Source: Myxococcales bacterium (GTDB taxonomy: Bacteria > Myxococcota_A > UBA9042). Taken from it: a stretch of DNA of 43,049 nt. The position numbers and the translations under genes were made by a program. Each line of letters starts with the position of its first letter. Within the stretch, counting starts at the first letter, position 1. The stretch covers positions 1-43,049 of the forward strand of contig SHZD01000026.1 in the NCBI GenBank assembly GCA_009692465.1. The letters run 5' to 3'. The notes below the pieces were generated by a model, which searched no databases, was not told the DNA's origin, and was given only the letters and a program-made list of their open reading frames with translations. Below are positions 7,582-16,836 of the stretch, one piece after another.

Positions 7582-8910
7582 ATGAAGGTGCCAGCAGTTT
7601 TGAGGCAAGACCGGTACAAGCAGACACCACCTGTGGCAGCGCTGTTGGCGTTGGCGGTCGCCGTGCAACTGGTGGCTACTGCTGGATTGGCTCAACAAAG
7701 GGTCCAAGTCGAACTCGAAGTCGAAAAGCCCAAACCGGCCAAACCGGACGGCACGACCGCGGTGGAAGTAGCGGTGCCGGCGACGTCAGTTCGTGAATTA
7801 ATTCAAAAAGGTCACCTCGATGAGGCCCTGCTCCTGATTGAACAACAGTTGGAGCTCAACGCCAGTGACGACGAACTGCGGGTCCAGCGCGCGCGGTTGT
7901 TGTACTGGAAAGGCCGGTGGCCGCAGGCTCTGGAGCAAGCCGAGATGGTGCTGCAGCGCCACCCAGCCGATATTGAAGTGCTTGAACTGGTCGGGCAAAT
8001 CCGGCTGGCCATGGGTGATTTGTCCAAGGCGCTAGAGTGCTTTATGGGGATGCAGGCGGTCGGCGACAATCGGCCGCAAGTCCACCAGCGGGTGATCGAT
8101 TTATTGTTGCGAATGGAAGACTTATTGGGTCTGGAGGTCGCGCTGGCTCGGGGCGGCCAATTGAGCGACGAACAAGAACACCAACTGGCCAAGATCAAGC
8201 ATCCGTGGTCGGTCGACGCGGTGGCTGGCCTGACGTTGTACAACAGCAACCAGTGGCCGCGCATCGAAGTCAGCGGTGGACGGCGGATTAGCAGTCAATG
8301 GACTCTGGTCGGCGGCGGACTGGTTGAACAGCGCACTCAAGGCGGCGTTGGCAAGGTGGCGTGGTCGCCCAAACTGGAATTGTACGCCAATAGCGGGCGC
8401 TTTGCTTCGATGGTGCACTTGTCCGGTTCGCCGTCGCGGGCCTTTTTGCCCCAGGTCGATGCCCGCGCCGATCTCAGTGTGGCGGTGCTGCCAATCTTCG
8501 GTCTGGGGCTGTGGCTGCGCTTTGCCCGCTATGCCTCGATCGACGCCGCCCCGCTGTCGAGCTTGACCATCGGCCCGCATGTGCCCATCCACGTCGGTCG
8601 CCTGACGGTGACCCCCGGCTACATCGGCGTGGTGCTGATGCCCGGCGATATCGCCAATAGTTTGATGCTCAGACTGCGTTTTCAGGTCACGGCCTCCCAA
8701 GCGTGGTTCGCTTGGTTCTATGCCGGCGACGACCCCAATTTCATCGACCGCCAAAGCGCCAAACCGGCGCGCGGGCTGACAGCGCTGGTCGGCCTTGAGC
8801 ACTGGTTCAGCGGTCGCGTCGGCTTGCGGGCTTCGGTGACGCGCATTGAGCCGTTTGGCAACTTCCACCCGTTCACTGAGTTCAGCTTGGGCTTGCGGAG
8901 TCGCTTGTGA
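7582..8910 (+). CDS. YaiO-like TPR / outer-membrane beta-barrel protein
   Basis: 442 residues: a signal peptide (about 1-38), a charged Pro/Lys linker, TPR-like helical repeats (about 70-195, with the pattern ALEQAEMVLQRHPADIEVLELVGQ), then about 235 residues of alternating strands ending in an aromatic/Arg-Leu C-terminus typical of outer-membrane barrels. This is the architecture of YaiO-type proteins and, more loosely, of PgaA/BcsC exporters that thread polysaccharide through the outer membrane. The stop overlaps the next start by four bases (GTGA), and the glycosyltransferase follows, which supports an export role. There is no strong ribosome site before the ATG. The family call rests on architecture and context rather than on a diagnostic motif. 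Confidence 0.7.
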   Translation: MKVPAVLRQDRYKQTPPVAALLALAVAVQLVATAGLAQQRVQVELEVEKPKPAKPDGTTAVEVAVPATSVRELIQKGHLDEALLLIEQQLELNASDDELRVQRARLLYWKGRWPQALEQAEMVLQRHPADIEVLELVGQIRLAMGDLSKALECFMGMQAVGDNRPQVHQRVIDLLLRMEDLLGLEVALARGGQLSDEQEHQLAKIKHPWSVDAVAGLTLYNSNQWPRIEVSGGRRISSQWTLVGGGLVEQRTQGGVGKVAWSPKLELYANSGRFASMVHLSGSPSRAFLPQVDARADLSVAVLPIFGLGLWLRFARYASIDAAPLSSLTIGPHVPIHVGRLTVTPGYIGVVLMPGDIANSLMLRLRFQVTASQAWFAWFYAGDDPNFIDRQSAKPARGLTALVGLEHWFSGRVGLRASVTRIEPFGNFHPFTEFSLGLRSRL

Positions 8911-10001
8911 GCTTCAATTGGCGACTGCTGACATTTAGCGAACTGATGATCATGCTGTTTGTGGTCATTGAGTTGGTGGTGGTCTTGGTGGCTTTGGTCG
9001 CCATGTCGTGGATCCGGACCACGACCATGCGGCGGCAGATGACCTACAATGCCGTTCGCACCAAACTCATTGAGACGATAAGTCAAATTGGTCCAGACGG
9101 CGATCCGTTGCTCACTAAGCAGTGTCTGGCGGCGTTGGCGACCCTCAATCGCGATCAACAACGCCGGTTGCTGACGGAGATGGCCGAGTACGCCGGTTCG
9201 GGCGGTACCACGACTGACCCCATTTTTGCCCAACTCTTTGCCACTTCAGGGCTCAATGCCGACGCCCGTTCCAACGCAGCGGCGCGGCCGTGGGAGCGTC
9301 TACGGGCGATACGCGAAGCCCGTGCCATGGCCGATCCGGCCCACTTGCTGGCTCGTCTAGTGCGCGACGAGGTGCCCGATGTGCGGTTGGGTGCCTTTGA
9401 AGCGCTGTGCAGTCTGGGCCGCGCCGATGAGTCGCTGGTGGCGCTGCCGCTGATCTGCCAAGACGGGCGCCTCAATCGCCTGCGCATCATCGATTCGCTG
9501 GCGGCCTCGCGGCCGTTTCCGGTCCAAGAATTGATCAATCTGTGCCAGAGCGAAGCCGCTGACGTGCGCCAAGTATGCATTGCTGCGCTGGGTCAGGCCC
9601 GCCAACGGCCGGCGCTGGACACGATCATCACCGCCGCCACCGACACCGACACCGAAGTGCGCATCAATGCGCTGCGCGCGCTGGCCGAATTGCGCGAAAA
9701 TTCAACGCTGGCTGTATGCATGCACGCGCTTACGGACGATCGGTGGGAGGTGCGCTCTGAGGGCGCCAAAGCGCTCGGGGTGCTGGCGTTGCCGGCGGCC
9801 GCTGAAGAACTGGGCGAAGCCCTCAAAGACGACGTCGAATGGGTGCGCCACAACGCCGCTTTGGCGCTGGTTAAATGCGGACCGACGGGCATTGCGGTGC
9901 TGCGGGCTGCCGCGGCCCAAGGCATTAGCGCGGCGCAGTCCGCCTTGGCCGAGGCGCGCTTGGCACCGCCCGAACTAGCGCAGTCAGCGGCCGCCGCATG
10001 A
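8907..10001 (+). CDS. Membrane-anchored HEAT-repeat protein
   Basis: 364 residues: one N-terminal transmembrane helix (about 14-36), a short basic stretch, then helical repeats of the HEAT/PBS-lyase type from about residue 150 to the end (for example DTEVRINALRALAELREN and DDRWEVRSEGAKALGVLAL, spaced about 31 residues). The GTG start overlaps the preceding stop in GTGA, with a GCGGAG ribosome site, so translation is probably coupled to the barrel protein. HEAT solenoids bind proteins; next to a polysaccharide synthase it most likely scaffolds or regulates the synthase on the inner face of the membrane. The role is inference. Confidence 0.8.
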   Translation: MSFNWRLLTFSELMIMLFVVIELVVVLVALVAMSWIRTTTMRRQMTYNAVRTKLIETISQIGPDGDPLLTKQCLAALATLNRDQQRRLLTEMAEYAGSGGTTTDPIFAQLFATSGLNADARSNAAARPWERLRAIREARAMADPAHLLARLVRDEVPDVRLGAFEALCSLGRADESLVALPLICQDGRLNRLRIIDSLAASRPFPVQELINLCQSEAADVRQVCIAALGQARQRPALDTIITAATDTDTEVRINALRALAELRENSTLAVCMHALTDDRWEVRSEGAKALGVLALPAAAEELGEALKDDVEWVRHNAALALVKCGPTGIAVLRAAAAQGISAAQSALAEARLAPPELAQSAAAA

Positions 10002-10092
10002 AAAACTGGGCAAAATCCAGCCGATCTCGCGTCCGCGGCAGCCAGACTCACCGTTGTTCCAGCCTGTTCAAGGAGATCGCCAGTAGCGCACA

Positions 10093-12585
10093 GTGGTAGA
10101 TATACTCAATATTTTGGTATTGCTGTACTTTGTTTCCCTGACCGCGGGCTATATCGCCCTTTTTGTGGCGGCGGTGGTCGGGGTCATTCATGTGCGCCGC
10201 GATCTCGAAGGCAGTGCGCCGGAGAGCATTTCCGCGCGCGGTCGCGCCACCTTGCCGATCTCGATCTTGTGTCCAGCCTTCAACGAAGAAAAGACCGTGG
10301 TCGAATCGGTGCGGGCGCTACTGCAACTGCGCTATCCTCAACACGAAGTCGTGGTCGTCAACGATGGCAGCAAAGACAAGACCATGCATGTGCTGCGCCA
10401 AGCCTTTGCGCTGGAGCCGGTGCCGTTCGATATTCGCTTTGACTTGCCGTGCAAACCGATTCGCACGGTGTACCGGTCTGGGCTGTACAAGAAGTTGGTG
10501 GTCATCGACAAGGAAAACGGCGGCAAATCCGACGGCTTGAACTGCGGAGTCAACGCCGCGCGCTACCCGCTGGTGTGCGCCATCGATGCCGACACCCTGA
10601 TTTTGCCCGATGCGCTGTTGCGCTTGGTCCGCCCGTTCTTGAGCGATGTCGACGTGGTTGGCGTCGGCGGCACCATTTGCCTAGCCAATGGCTGCAAGAT
10701 CGAAAAGGGCGAGCTGGTCGAAATGGCCCTGCCCAAGTCGTGGCTGGCCCGCTACCAAGTGGTCGAATACCTGCGCGCGTTCCTTGTTGGCCGCCTCGGC
10801 TGGGACCGCATGGGCGGAAACCTGATTATTTCAGGAGCGTTCGGTCTGTTTCGCCGCAACGCGATTGTAGCCGCCGGCGGTTATGCCCACGACAGCATCG
10901 GCGAGGACATGGAGTTGGTCACCCGGCTGCGCCACCAAGTGCCGTCGTGGCTGCAAGGTCGGGCGATCCAGCATCTGCCCGATCCGGTGTCGTTTACTGA
11001 AGCGCCCGAGACCGTCAAGATCTTGGGCAATCAACGCGATCGCTGGCAGCGCGGCCTGGCCGACACCCTGTGGCGTCACCGGCGCATGGCCTTCAATCCT
11101 CGCTATGGCGCAGTCGGCGTCGTGGTCATGCCGTTCTATTTCCTGTTCGAGCTCGTTGGCCCGCTGGTCGAAATGCTCGGCTACCTTTGGTTTTTCGTCA
11201 CCGCGCTGGCTGGCGTCATCGACCCGTGGTTCGCCGGGATTTTTCTGTTACTAGCGGTATTAATTGGATTTTTGCTGTCACTGGGTTCGATTTTTCTCGA
11301 AGAACTCACGCTGTCGTTTTACCGCAACCGCGGCGACTTGATGCGCCTGATTTTTATCGCCTTAGTCGAAAACGTCGGCTACCGGCAGATGGTGCTGTGG
11401 TTTCGCTTGCGCGGCCTGTACAAATACTTGCGCGGCGAAAAGAAATGGGGCCGCATGACCCGAATGGGCTTTGGCGGCGCCGCGGCCCAGGTCCGCCAAT
11501 CGCGGCTGCTGCCCATTTTGGTCACCGGCTTGATTGCGGCGCTGGTGGCGATGCCCGTGGTGTGGTTGGTCAAGCCGCGGCCCGAAGCCAAAGCCGTGGT
11601 GCTAAGCAAGACGGTGCCTTTTGAGAACAGCCGCGAACATGGGTGGATCATGTGGTTGCTTTCGCAGGCTAAGGCGCAGCCGATGGTGTCCAAGCTGCTG
11701 TGGGATAACGCCAGCGACTACATCGGCTATGATCCGGTTACCCGCAAATACCGGCAGTTGGCTGCCGCCGACCTGAGCAACAAGAATCTGCTGCTGATCG
11801 CCGATAGCTACGGCGTTTACCGCGACGATTTTGATGCCTTTCCGCGGCCGGTCGCCCACTTGGAATTCTCGCAGCGCATCCATGGCGGCATGTATCCCCA
11901 AGAGGTGGAGGCCATTGAGGCGTTTGTGCGCGGCGGCGGGCGCTTGTACGGCGAATTCAACACCTACGCCACCCCGACGCCGTACCCTGTGCGACTGCGG
12001 CTGGAAAAACTGTTCAATCTCAAGTGGACTGGCTGGGCCGGTCGCCGCGTCGACAATTTTGCTGACAACCGCGAAATCGCTCAGTGGGTACAAAAACGCT
12101 GGGCGGAGCAGACCCGCAGGCCCTACGACTTAGCCGGCCCCGGCATTTTGCTCATTCACGAAGACGGTCGGGTGATTTGTTTGCAGCAAGATCTCGATAT
12201 CACGGCCAATCCACTGACCTTGCATATTGACCAGCGCCAAATCCCGTTTGCCTACTGGTTTGACATCAACTTGCCGACTGAAGTGACCGAAGTGCGAGCC
12301 GAGTTCACCATCAACACTTTGCCCAGTGGCGACAGCCTGTTGCGGCAGTTTGGGGTGGTCAAGCACTTTCCGGCGATTGTGTATGACGACGCGTTTTCGC
12401 ACATGTATATCGCTGGCGACATGGCCGACGGCCCAGAAGCCCTGGGGCCGCCGTGGCTGTGGGGTCTGCCGACGCTGCGTCAGGGCATGGCCTCCGTAGG
12501 GGTGATGCCCGAAGAGGCCAGATTGCTGTGGCAAGTCTACGCTCCGCTGCTGCTCAAGATGATCGAAGCGCGCAAGGTGCAATAG
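10093..12585 (+). CDS. Processive family 2 glycosyltransferase with extra C-terminal domain
   Basis: 830 residues. After one N-terminal membrane helix comes a GT-A domain with PAFNEE, VVVNDGS (Asp91), AIDADT (Asp165/Asp167), the IGED acceptor motif (Asp272) and QRDRW (314-318), the D,D,D,QxxRW set of BcsA/PgaC/hyaluronan-type processive synthases. Several membrane helices follow (about 335-500). The last 330 residues form an additional domain with ADSYGVYRDDF and EVEAIEAFVRGGGRLYGEF, a pattern resembling class I glutamine-amidotransferase-like folds, probably on the periplasmic side. The GTG start at 10093 is forced by an upstream stop in frame; AGGAG lies rather far upstream (18 bases). It follows the HEAT gene by 91 bases. 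It probably polymerises and extrudes an exopolysaccharide of unknown composition. Confidence 0.9.
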   Translation: MVDILNILVLLYFVSLTAGYIALFVAAVVGVIHVRRDLEGSAPESISARGRATLPISILCPAFNEEKTVVESVRALLQLRYPQHEVVVVNDGSKDKTMHVLRQAFALEPVPFDIRFDLPCKPIRTVYRSGLYKKLVVIDKENGGKSDGLNCGVNAARYPLVCAIDADTLILPDALLRLVRPFLSDVDVVGVGGTICLANGCKIEKGELVEMALPKSWLARYQVVEYLRAFLVGRLGWDRMGGNLIISGAFGLFRRNAIVAAGGYAHDSIGEDMELVTRLRHQVPSWLQGRAIQHLPDPVSFTEAPETVKILGNQRDRWQRGLADTLWRHRRMAFNPRYGAVGVVVMPFYFLFELVGPLVEMLGYLWFFVTALAGVIDPWFAGIFLLLAVLIGFLLSLGSIFLEELTLSFYRNRGDLMRLIFIALVENVGYRQMVLWFRLRGLYKYLRGEKKWGRMTRMGFGGAAAQVRQSRLLPILVTGLIAALVAMPVVWLVKPRPEAKAVVLSKTVPFENSREHGWIMWLLSQAKAQPMVSKLLWDNASDYIGYDPVTRKYRQLAAADLSNKNLLLIADSYGVYRDDFDAFPRPVAHLEFSQRIHGGMYPQEVEAIEAFVRGGGRLYGEFNTYATPTPYPVRLRLEKLFNLKWTGWAGRRVDNFADNREIAQWVQKRWAEQTRRPYDLAGPGILLIHEDGRVICLQQDLDITANPLTLHIDQRQIPFAYWFDINLPTEVTEVRAEFTINTLPSGDSLLRQFGVVKHFPAIVYDDAFSHMYIAGDMADGPEALGPPWLWGLPTLRQGMASVGVMPEEARLLWQVYAPLLLKMIEARKVQ

Positions 12586-12638
12586 TTGAGTTGCCCGTCG
12601 AGCAGGCGCCCGCTGAGCAAGTGCCCGGCGCTTTCGTG

Positions 12639-12764
12639 GCTTGCGCGGCCTGTGTGGCTTGCGCGGCCTGTGCGGCTTGCGCGGCCTGTGCGGCTTGCGC
12701 GGCCTGTGCGGCTTGCGCGGCCTGTGCGGCTTGCGCGGCCTGTGCGGCTTGCGCGGCCTGTGCG
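12639..12764. repeat. 18-bp tandem repeat, 7 units
   Basis: Seven copies of gcttgcgcggcctgtgcg; the first has one change (tgtgtg at its end). It lies between the glycosyltransferase stop and the next gene. No frame on either strand is interrupted, so it could encode an (RLARPV)n extension of the downstream protein if a TTG at 12586 were used. Confidence 0.95.
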
Positions 12765-12774
12765 GCTTGTGTGG

Positions 12775-14034
12775 ATGACTTGGTGCTTGCTGGTCTGTTC
12801 GCTGCCTGCGTGCGCCACTGTTCTGCAACGCCCGCTGACCGGGCCGTGCGTGGAGCCCGACCCGCAGGTGTGGCTGGCAAAAGCCGCAAAAAGTCTCGTG
12901 TTTGCCGCATTTTCGCCGCGCGGGCCCATCTACGACCAGCATCGCCGACAGGCCGTGCCGGTGGGCATTGGGCCAGTCGATCCGCTCGCGCAAGCCGTGA
13001 TTTCGTATCCGTTTCCCCAGCGTTTCGCCGGAGGCGACGCCGGGTTTATCGACCTTAAACGGCGCAGCTTCGTCTACGACGACGCCCTAGCAGTGGTGTG
13101 GTTGGCCGCGAGCGGCGACTTGGCGCGCGCGCAAGGCCTTTGTTTTGCGCTCAGGGCTCTGCAACTTCCTGATGGCGCTTGGGGTTTTTCGTTTGCCGCC
13201 CAGGACGATGGCTTCTACAATGCCGGCTATGTGCGCGCTGGCACGGTGGCGTGGGTCGTCTACGCGTTCGCTCGCTATCAACAAGCCAGCGGCGATCGCC
13301 AGTTTGTCGACACATTGGAGCGCGGTTTGCTGTGGCTACAGGGCCAAACCGATGCCCGCGGGCTGGTGCGCGCCGGTCGCGGTCGCTGGATCGACGGCGA
13401 CACCTTTGACCCGGACTTCGACGCGCACTTTTCGGCAACCGAGCATCAGATCGACATCTGGTTTGCCTACGCGGCGGCCGGGCAGGCGGACCCCGATCTG
13501 GCCGCCCGTTTGCAGCTGCCGGCGGCCAGCGCCAAGCTGCTGGCGGCGCTGGACGCGCATTTGTGGCTCGACGGCTCCGAACGCTACGCCCAAGGCATTG
13601 ACGCCGACGCCCGCGACGACACCAGCGCCTTGGATGCGGCGGGGACGTGGGCGGCATTGCTCGACCTTGCCCGCGCCAAACCCGCTCGCGCCAAAGCGGC
13701 CCTAGCTTGGGTGCAGCGCCACCACGCCGTGCAAGTAGGCGGATGGCAAGGACTTCGCCCGTACATGCCCGACCCACCTGCGACTTGGTTCGTCGAAGGC
13801 TCGCTGGCCTTGGCGTTGGGCTGGTGGCGCTTGGGCGAGCAGCAAACGGCGAGGCAGGCGTTTGCTCCTGCCATCCAATTGGCCTGCGCGGGAGAGGTTC
13901 CGCTAGTCTATGCACCGGATTGGAATGTGGATTTTCCGTTGTCGCCTGCTGCGGCGCCGACGCTGTGGTTCTTATTGACGGGCAGTGAACTGCATGGTGG
14001 CAAAGCTCTGGTGTGGACAGAGCGAGCGCACTGA
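12775..14034 (+). CDS. Predicted lipoprotein with alpha/alpha-toroid (glycan-active?) fold
   Basis: 419 residues from the ATG at 12775, which gives a short lipoprotein-type signal (CLLVCSLPAC). The frame is open back to a TTG at 12586 that would add a 63-residue extension made of RLARPV repeats; the true start is uncertain. The body shows regularly spaced helices with aromatic/acidic loops (SFVYDDALAVVWLAA, LPDGAWGFSF, WFVEGSLALALGWW) as in (alpha/alpha)6 glycoside hydrolases, lyases and epimerases. No specific family motif was recognised. Its place after the polysaccharide synthase suggests that it trims or modifies the polymer, as BcsZ or AlgL do in other systems; this is inference. The next gene follows after three bases. 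Confidence 0.6.
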   Translation: MTWCLLVCSLPACATVLQRPLTGPCVEPDPQVWLAKAAKSLVFAAFSPRGPIYDQHRRQAVPVGIGPVDPLAQAVISYPFPQRFAGGDAGFIDLKRRSFVYDDALAVVWLAASGDLARAQGLCFALRALQLPDGAWGFSFAAQDDGFYNAGYVRAGTVAWVVYAFARYQQASGDRQFVDTLERGLLWLQGQTDARGLVRAGRGRWIDGDTFDPDFDAHFSATEHQIDIWFAYAAAGQADPDLAARLQLPAASAKLLAALDAHLWLDGSERYAQGIDADARDDTSALDAAGTWAALLDLARAKPARAKAALAWVQRHHAVQVGGWQGLRPYMPDPPATWFVEGSLALALGWWRLGEQQTARQAFAPAIQLACAGEVPLVYAPDWNVDFPLSPAAAPTLWFLLTGSELHGGKALVWTERAH

Positions 14035-14037
14035 GCC

Positions 14038-15549
14038 ATGCCCACGCCGTTGCCGCCTCCTCGCCGTGCCATCGCCACCCCAGCGGCCGTGTTCGTTGGG
14101 CTGGTGCCGCTGCTAGTGTGCCAGTGTATTGGCCTGTCCGCAGCGCGCACGCGCTCTGAAGTCGTCGTTGGCGATCGGCAGCCGCTGGCCGAGTCCACGC
14201 TGCTGGACTCCGACGGTCCGCGCCGCAAGATTTATTTAGATGTCAATGGTTTACTGGCCAAAGTTGCGGTAGTCGACGAAACGCTGTGCGTCCAGCGTAC
14301 CGGCACGAAGATCTCGCGCAGCTTGCAACAAACGACAGATTACGGGCCGTTGGCCTACGCAGCCACCGCGGTCCAAGCTGCAATTGGCTTGGCAGCCGCC
14401 ACCTTAGCCGTAACCCAGACCGATGGCGAAAATCCTGCTCAACGAATCGGCCTTGCCGCTTTGGCGGGGTGGTGGCTGGTGGACGCGGCTGCCAGCGCGG
14501 CGATCATCTGGCGTGGCTGGCCGCGCCATGCTGCCGTCGAATTGCCAAGCGAACTGGAGATGAAAACGCCCCAACTCGTTGTATGTGCCACGGATTTGCC
14601 TGCAGGAGTGACGATTGCCGCGCACAGCAGTCGCAACCTGATCGCCGCCACTACCGATGAACTGGGCCGGGTGCAATGGGATGTCGGCAGCTGGCCTGCC
14701 CACCAGTTTCCCTATACCTCACCGATTGCGACCGTGCACTGCCCCAGCTGTCAGCCCGTGGATGTGTTCCTCGACGCCACCCCAGCGGCGCAGTTGGTGG
14801 TGGCTCGCCAGGACCTCGATGATCTGTCCAATTGGTTGCGCAACCACCGCGGGGCGCCGGATACCGCCCGGGTGACCCAAGCCCACCAGCGCCTGTTGCG
14901 CCGCGTTCGCGATCAGCAAGAAGACGGGCTACGGCGCGCCCGCAAAGCCTTGGAGGAGGGTGATTTGGTGCAGGCCGCCACCCACGCGCGCCAGTGTACC
15001 CAGCTGGCGCGGCTGCCGGCGCCGGCCTGCGAGCGGTTGCTGCAGCAGATCGACGACCAGTTTGTGCAGGTCCAATTGACGCTTGCTAAGGCCGCGATCG
15101 CCAAGGAACAGTGGCAACTCGCCCGCGACGCCCACTACCGCTGCCGCCTAGTCGATCGCGACCGCCCCAGTTGCCTTGAGCTGGGCAAGCGCATCGACAG
15201 CTGGCAACAACAGTCGATTGCGGCTGAATTTACCCGCGCCGTGGTGCGCAAGGACTTGGCAACGGCGCAGCAGGCCCTGCTGGCGTATTTGCAAATCTCA
15301 ACAAATGAAGGGGTCACCGAAGAGATGCAAGCGCGCCTTGGGCAATTGCGGCAGCAGCTGGCTCAAGATCGGGTTGAGCAGTTGGTCCGGCGCGCCGGCC
15401 AGTGGATTCGCAAGCGCAAATGGGCGCGCGCGCTGGTCGTGCTCGAGGCGTGCCTGGCGACCGCTGACGCCAAGACTGCAGCCTGTGCGGCGCTGTGGAC
15501 GAAATTGCCGCCCGCACTGACTAAATCGCGGTTGAGCCCCGATCGGTGA
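14038..15549 (+). CDS. Envelope protein with helical repeats, function unknown
   Basis: 503 residues, not recognised. An N-terminal hydrophobic segment (about 13-35) contains Cys-Gln-Cys and may be a lipoprotein or anchor signal. A second hydrophobic pair lies near residues 100-160 (ALAYAAT... and LAALAGWWLVDAAASAAIIW). The C-terminal 230 residues are helical, with TPR-like spacing and regular cysteines (HARQCTQLARLPAPACERLL, AHYRCRLVDRDRPSCLEL). It starts three bases after the preceding stop, so it is likely in the same transcript as the alpha/alpha-toroid lipoprotein. It is probably an assembly or scaffold component of the envelope. Confidence 0.65.
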   Translation: MPTPLPPPRRAIATPAAVFVGLVPLLVCQCIGLSAARTRSEVVVGDRQPLAESTLLDSDGPRRKIYLDVNGLLAKVAVVDETLCVQRTGTKISRSLQQTTDYGPLAYAATAVQAAIGLAAATLAVTQTDGENPAQRIGLAALAGWWLVDAAASAAIIWRGWPRHAAVELPSELEMKTPQLVVCATDLPAGVTIAAHSSRNLIAATTDELGRVQWDVGSWPAHQFPYTSPIATVHCPSCQPVDVFLDATPAAQLVVARQDLDDLSNWLRNHRGAPDTARVTQAHQRLLRRVRDQQEDGLRRARKALEEGDLVQAATHARQCTQLARLPAPACERLLQQIDDQFVQVQLTLAKAAIAKEQWQLARDAHYRCRLVDRDRPSCLELGKRIDSWQQQSIAAEFTRAVVRKDLATAQQALLAYLQISTNEGVTEEMQARLGQLRQQLAQDRVEQLVRRAGQWIRKRKWARALVVLEACLATADAKTAACAALWTKLPPALTKSRLSPDR

Positions 15550-15700
15550 CCGCTTGGGCAGCCCTGGATGCGTGCTTGGCTGCGATAACGAGCGCCAGAT
15601 CTTCAATAGCCAGCGGGTTGGCGGCGGGCTGGCACCTTGGTGGGGGATTTTCGCGATCGTCAGCCACGGGCCAAGCCCCTGATGGCACAGGCAGCGTCGT

Positions 15701-15729
15701 TTGCCCCAAACTCGCCATACTGCTAGCAT
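15701..15729 (+). promoter_or_regulatory. Sigma70-like promoter before the PEGA gene
   Basis: TTGCCC and TAGCAT with exactly 17 bases between them, about 30 bases before the chosen GTG start at 15760. It suggests that the PEGA/Kelch pair has its own promoter within the co-directional run. The rest of 15550-15700 shows no gene. Confidence 0.45.
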
Positions 15730-15759
15730 CGCTGGCCCTGAGTCAGGGTGGAGGTTCGC

Positions 15760-16836
15760 GTGTGCCAGCAACAAGTTGATTCGCCCGCGGCAAGCAGGTC
15801 GAATTCGGCCGTCGTACCCGTAAGGTTTGGCGCTGGACACCTCGTTTTTCGCCAGTTGTTGGGTGCGCTGACGATGGCAGCGGTGGTCGGCGTGCTCACC
15901 GGGCCGTGTGCTGGCCTGTGGCAGGCGCGCTCAGCCTATGCCGACGACGCCAAGATCGCCGCCAAGCAAAAAGTCCTGATTCTGCGGACCGACGGGGCCA
16001 CCGTTACCGATATTCAGCGGCAGGCTGCTTCGAAAGAGTTACAAAATCAGGCGCTTCGATACCGCCAGCTCGATATTGTGTTTGCCGCTGGCGATCTGAC
16101 CGAGGAAATGTTCGAGTTTGAGTGTACCGACCCCGGCGTCGAGTGTCTTGGAAAAATAGCCAACAAATACAAAGCACAACTGGTTGTCTACAGCGAGTTG
16201 ATCAAGAATCCATCGGGACAGCTGCAGCTGAACATGCGCGTCATCGATGCGTCGCAAAACCGGGTGGCCCAGTCGACGGTGCAGCCGCTGGAATCCTTGG
16301 ACAAGCCCACTTCGGCCGTGCAGCGCGGGCTGGTGGTGTTGTTGGGGCCAGTGGACTTGCCCAGCGACGCTGCAGAGGCCATCGGCACCGTTCAGGTGGT
16401 GCTGTTCGGCGGCGGGGTGGCGTTGGTGTACATCGACGACAAGTTGGTCGGCCGCACTTCGGTGACCGGCCTCAAGGTGCAGGTGTCAGCCGGCAGCCAC
16501 ACCTTGCGGGTCGTGCGCGCTGGGTTCAAAGAGTGGACGGCCAAAGTCAACGTCAATGCCGGCGCCGTTGTGGAGCAGGCCGTGCAACTTGAGCAACAAG
16601 CACAGGTGCAGGATCCAACCGGCCTCGGCGGTCTGCCGGGCAAGCCGGTGGAGACGCCGCTGGTCCAAAAAGGCTGGTTCTGGGGCGCAATCGGGGTGGG
16701 CGTGGTCGCGATAGGCGTCGCGACTTGGCTGCTGCTGCGCGGCGATGACGCGCCCAAAACGGGTTCGGTGGCGGTGTCACTGGACCATGCTGACGCTTAC
16801 CTCGACCCCGTCTTTGGCGGCGCGACCGGCAAATGA
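15760..16836 (+). CDS. PEGA-domain protein with C-terminal membrane anchor
   Basis: 358 residues from the GTG at 15760, chosen because GGAGG lies five bases upstream. A signal-like hydrophobic stretch (about 30-50) leads to a globular region of about 140 residues that resembles a periplasmic alpha/beta domain. A PEGA module follows (about 205-270; GGGVALVYIDDKLVGRTSVTG, then GSHTLRVVRAGFKEW), then a Pro/Gly linker and a C-terminal membrane helix (WGAIGVGVVAIGVATWLLL). PEGA domains occur in surface-layer and envelope proteins of myxobacteria and archaea. The stop overlaps the ATG of the following gene by four bases (ATGA), so the two are probably coupled. Confidence 0.75.
   Translation: MCQQQVDSPAASRSNSAVVPVRFGAGHLVFRQLLGALTMAAVVGVLTGPCAGLWQARSAYADDAKIAAKQKVLILRTDGATVTDIQRQAASKELQNQALRYRQLDIVFAAGDLTEEMFEFECTDPGVECLGKIANKYKAQLVVYSELIKNPSGQLQLNMRVIDASQNRVAQSTVQPLESLDKPTSAVQRGLVVLLGPVDLPSDAAEAIGTVQVVLFGGGVALVYIDDKLVGRTSVTGLKVQVSAGSHTLRVVRAGFKEWTAKVNVNAGAVVEQAVQLEQQAQVQDPTGLGGLPGKPVETPLVQKGWFWGAIGVGVVAIGVATWLLLRGDDAPKTGSVAVSLDHADAYLDPVFGGATGK

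Noticed and set aside
7145-7630. Open frames on both strands across the 12-bp array
   Set aside because: They are open only because the unit is a multiple of three without stops; the flanking sequence gives no plausible protein or ribosome site.
12130-12993. Minus-strand frames through the 18-bp array with Ala-Gln-Ala or Arg-Lys-Pro repeats
   Set aside because: They are antisense to the glycosyltransferase 3' end and arise from the repeat; there is no ribosome site or domain.
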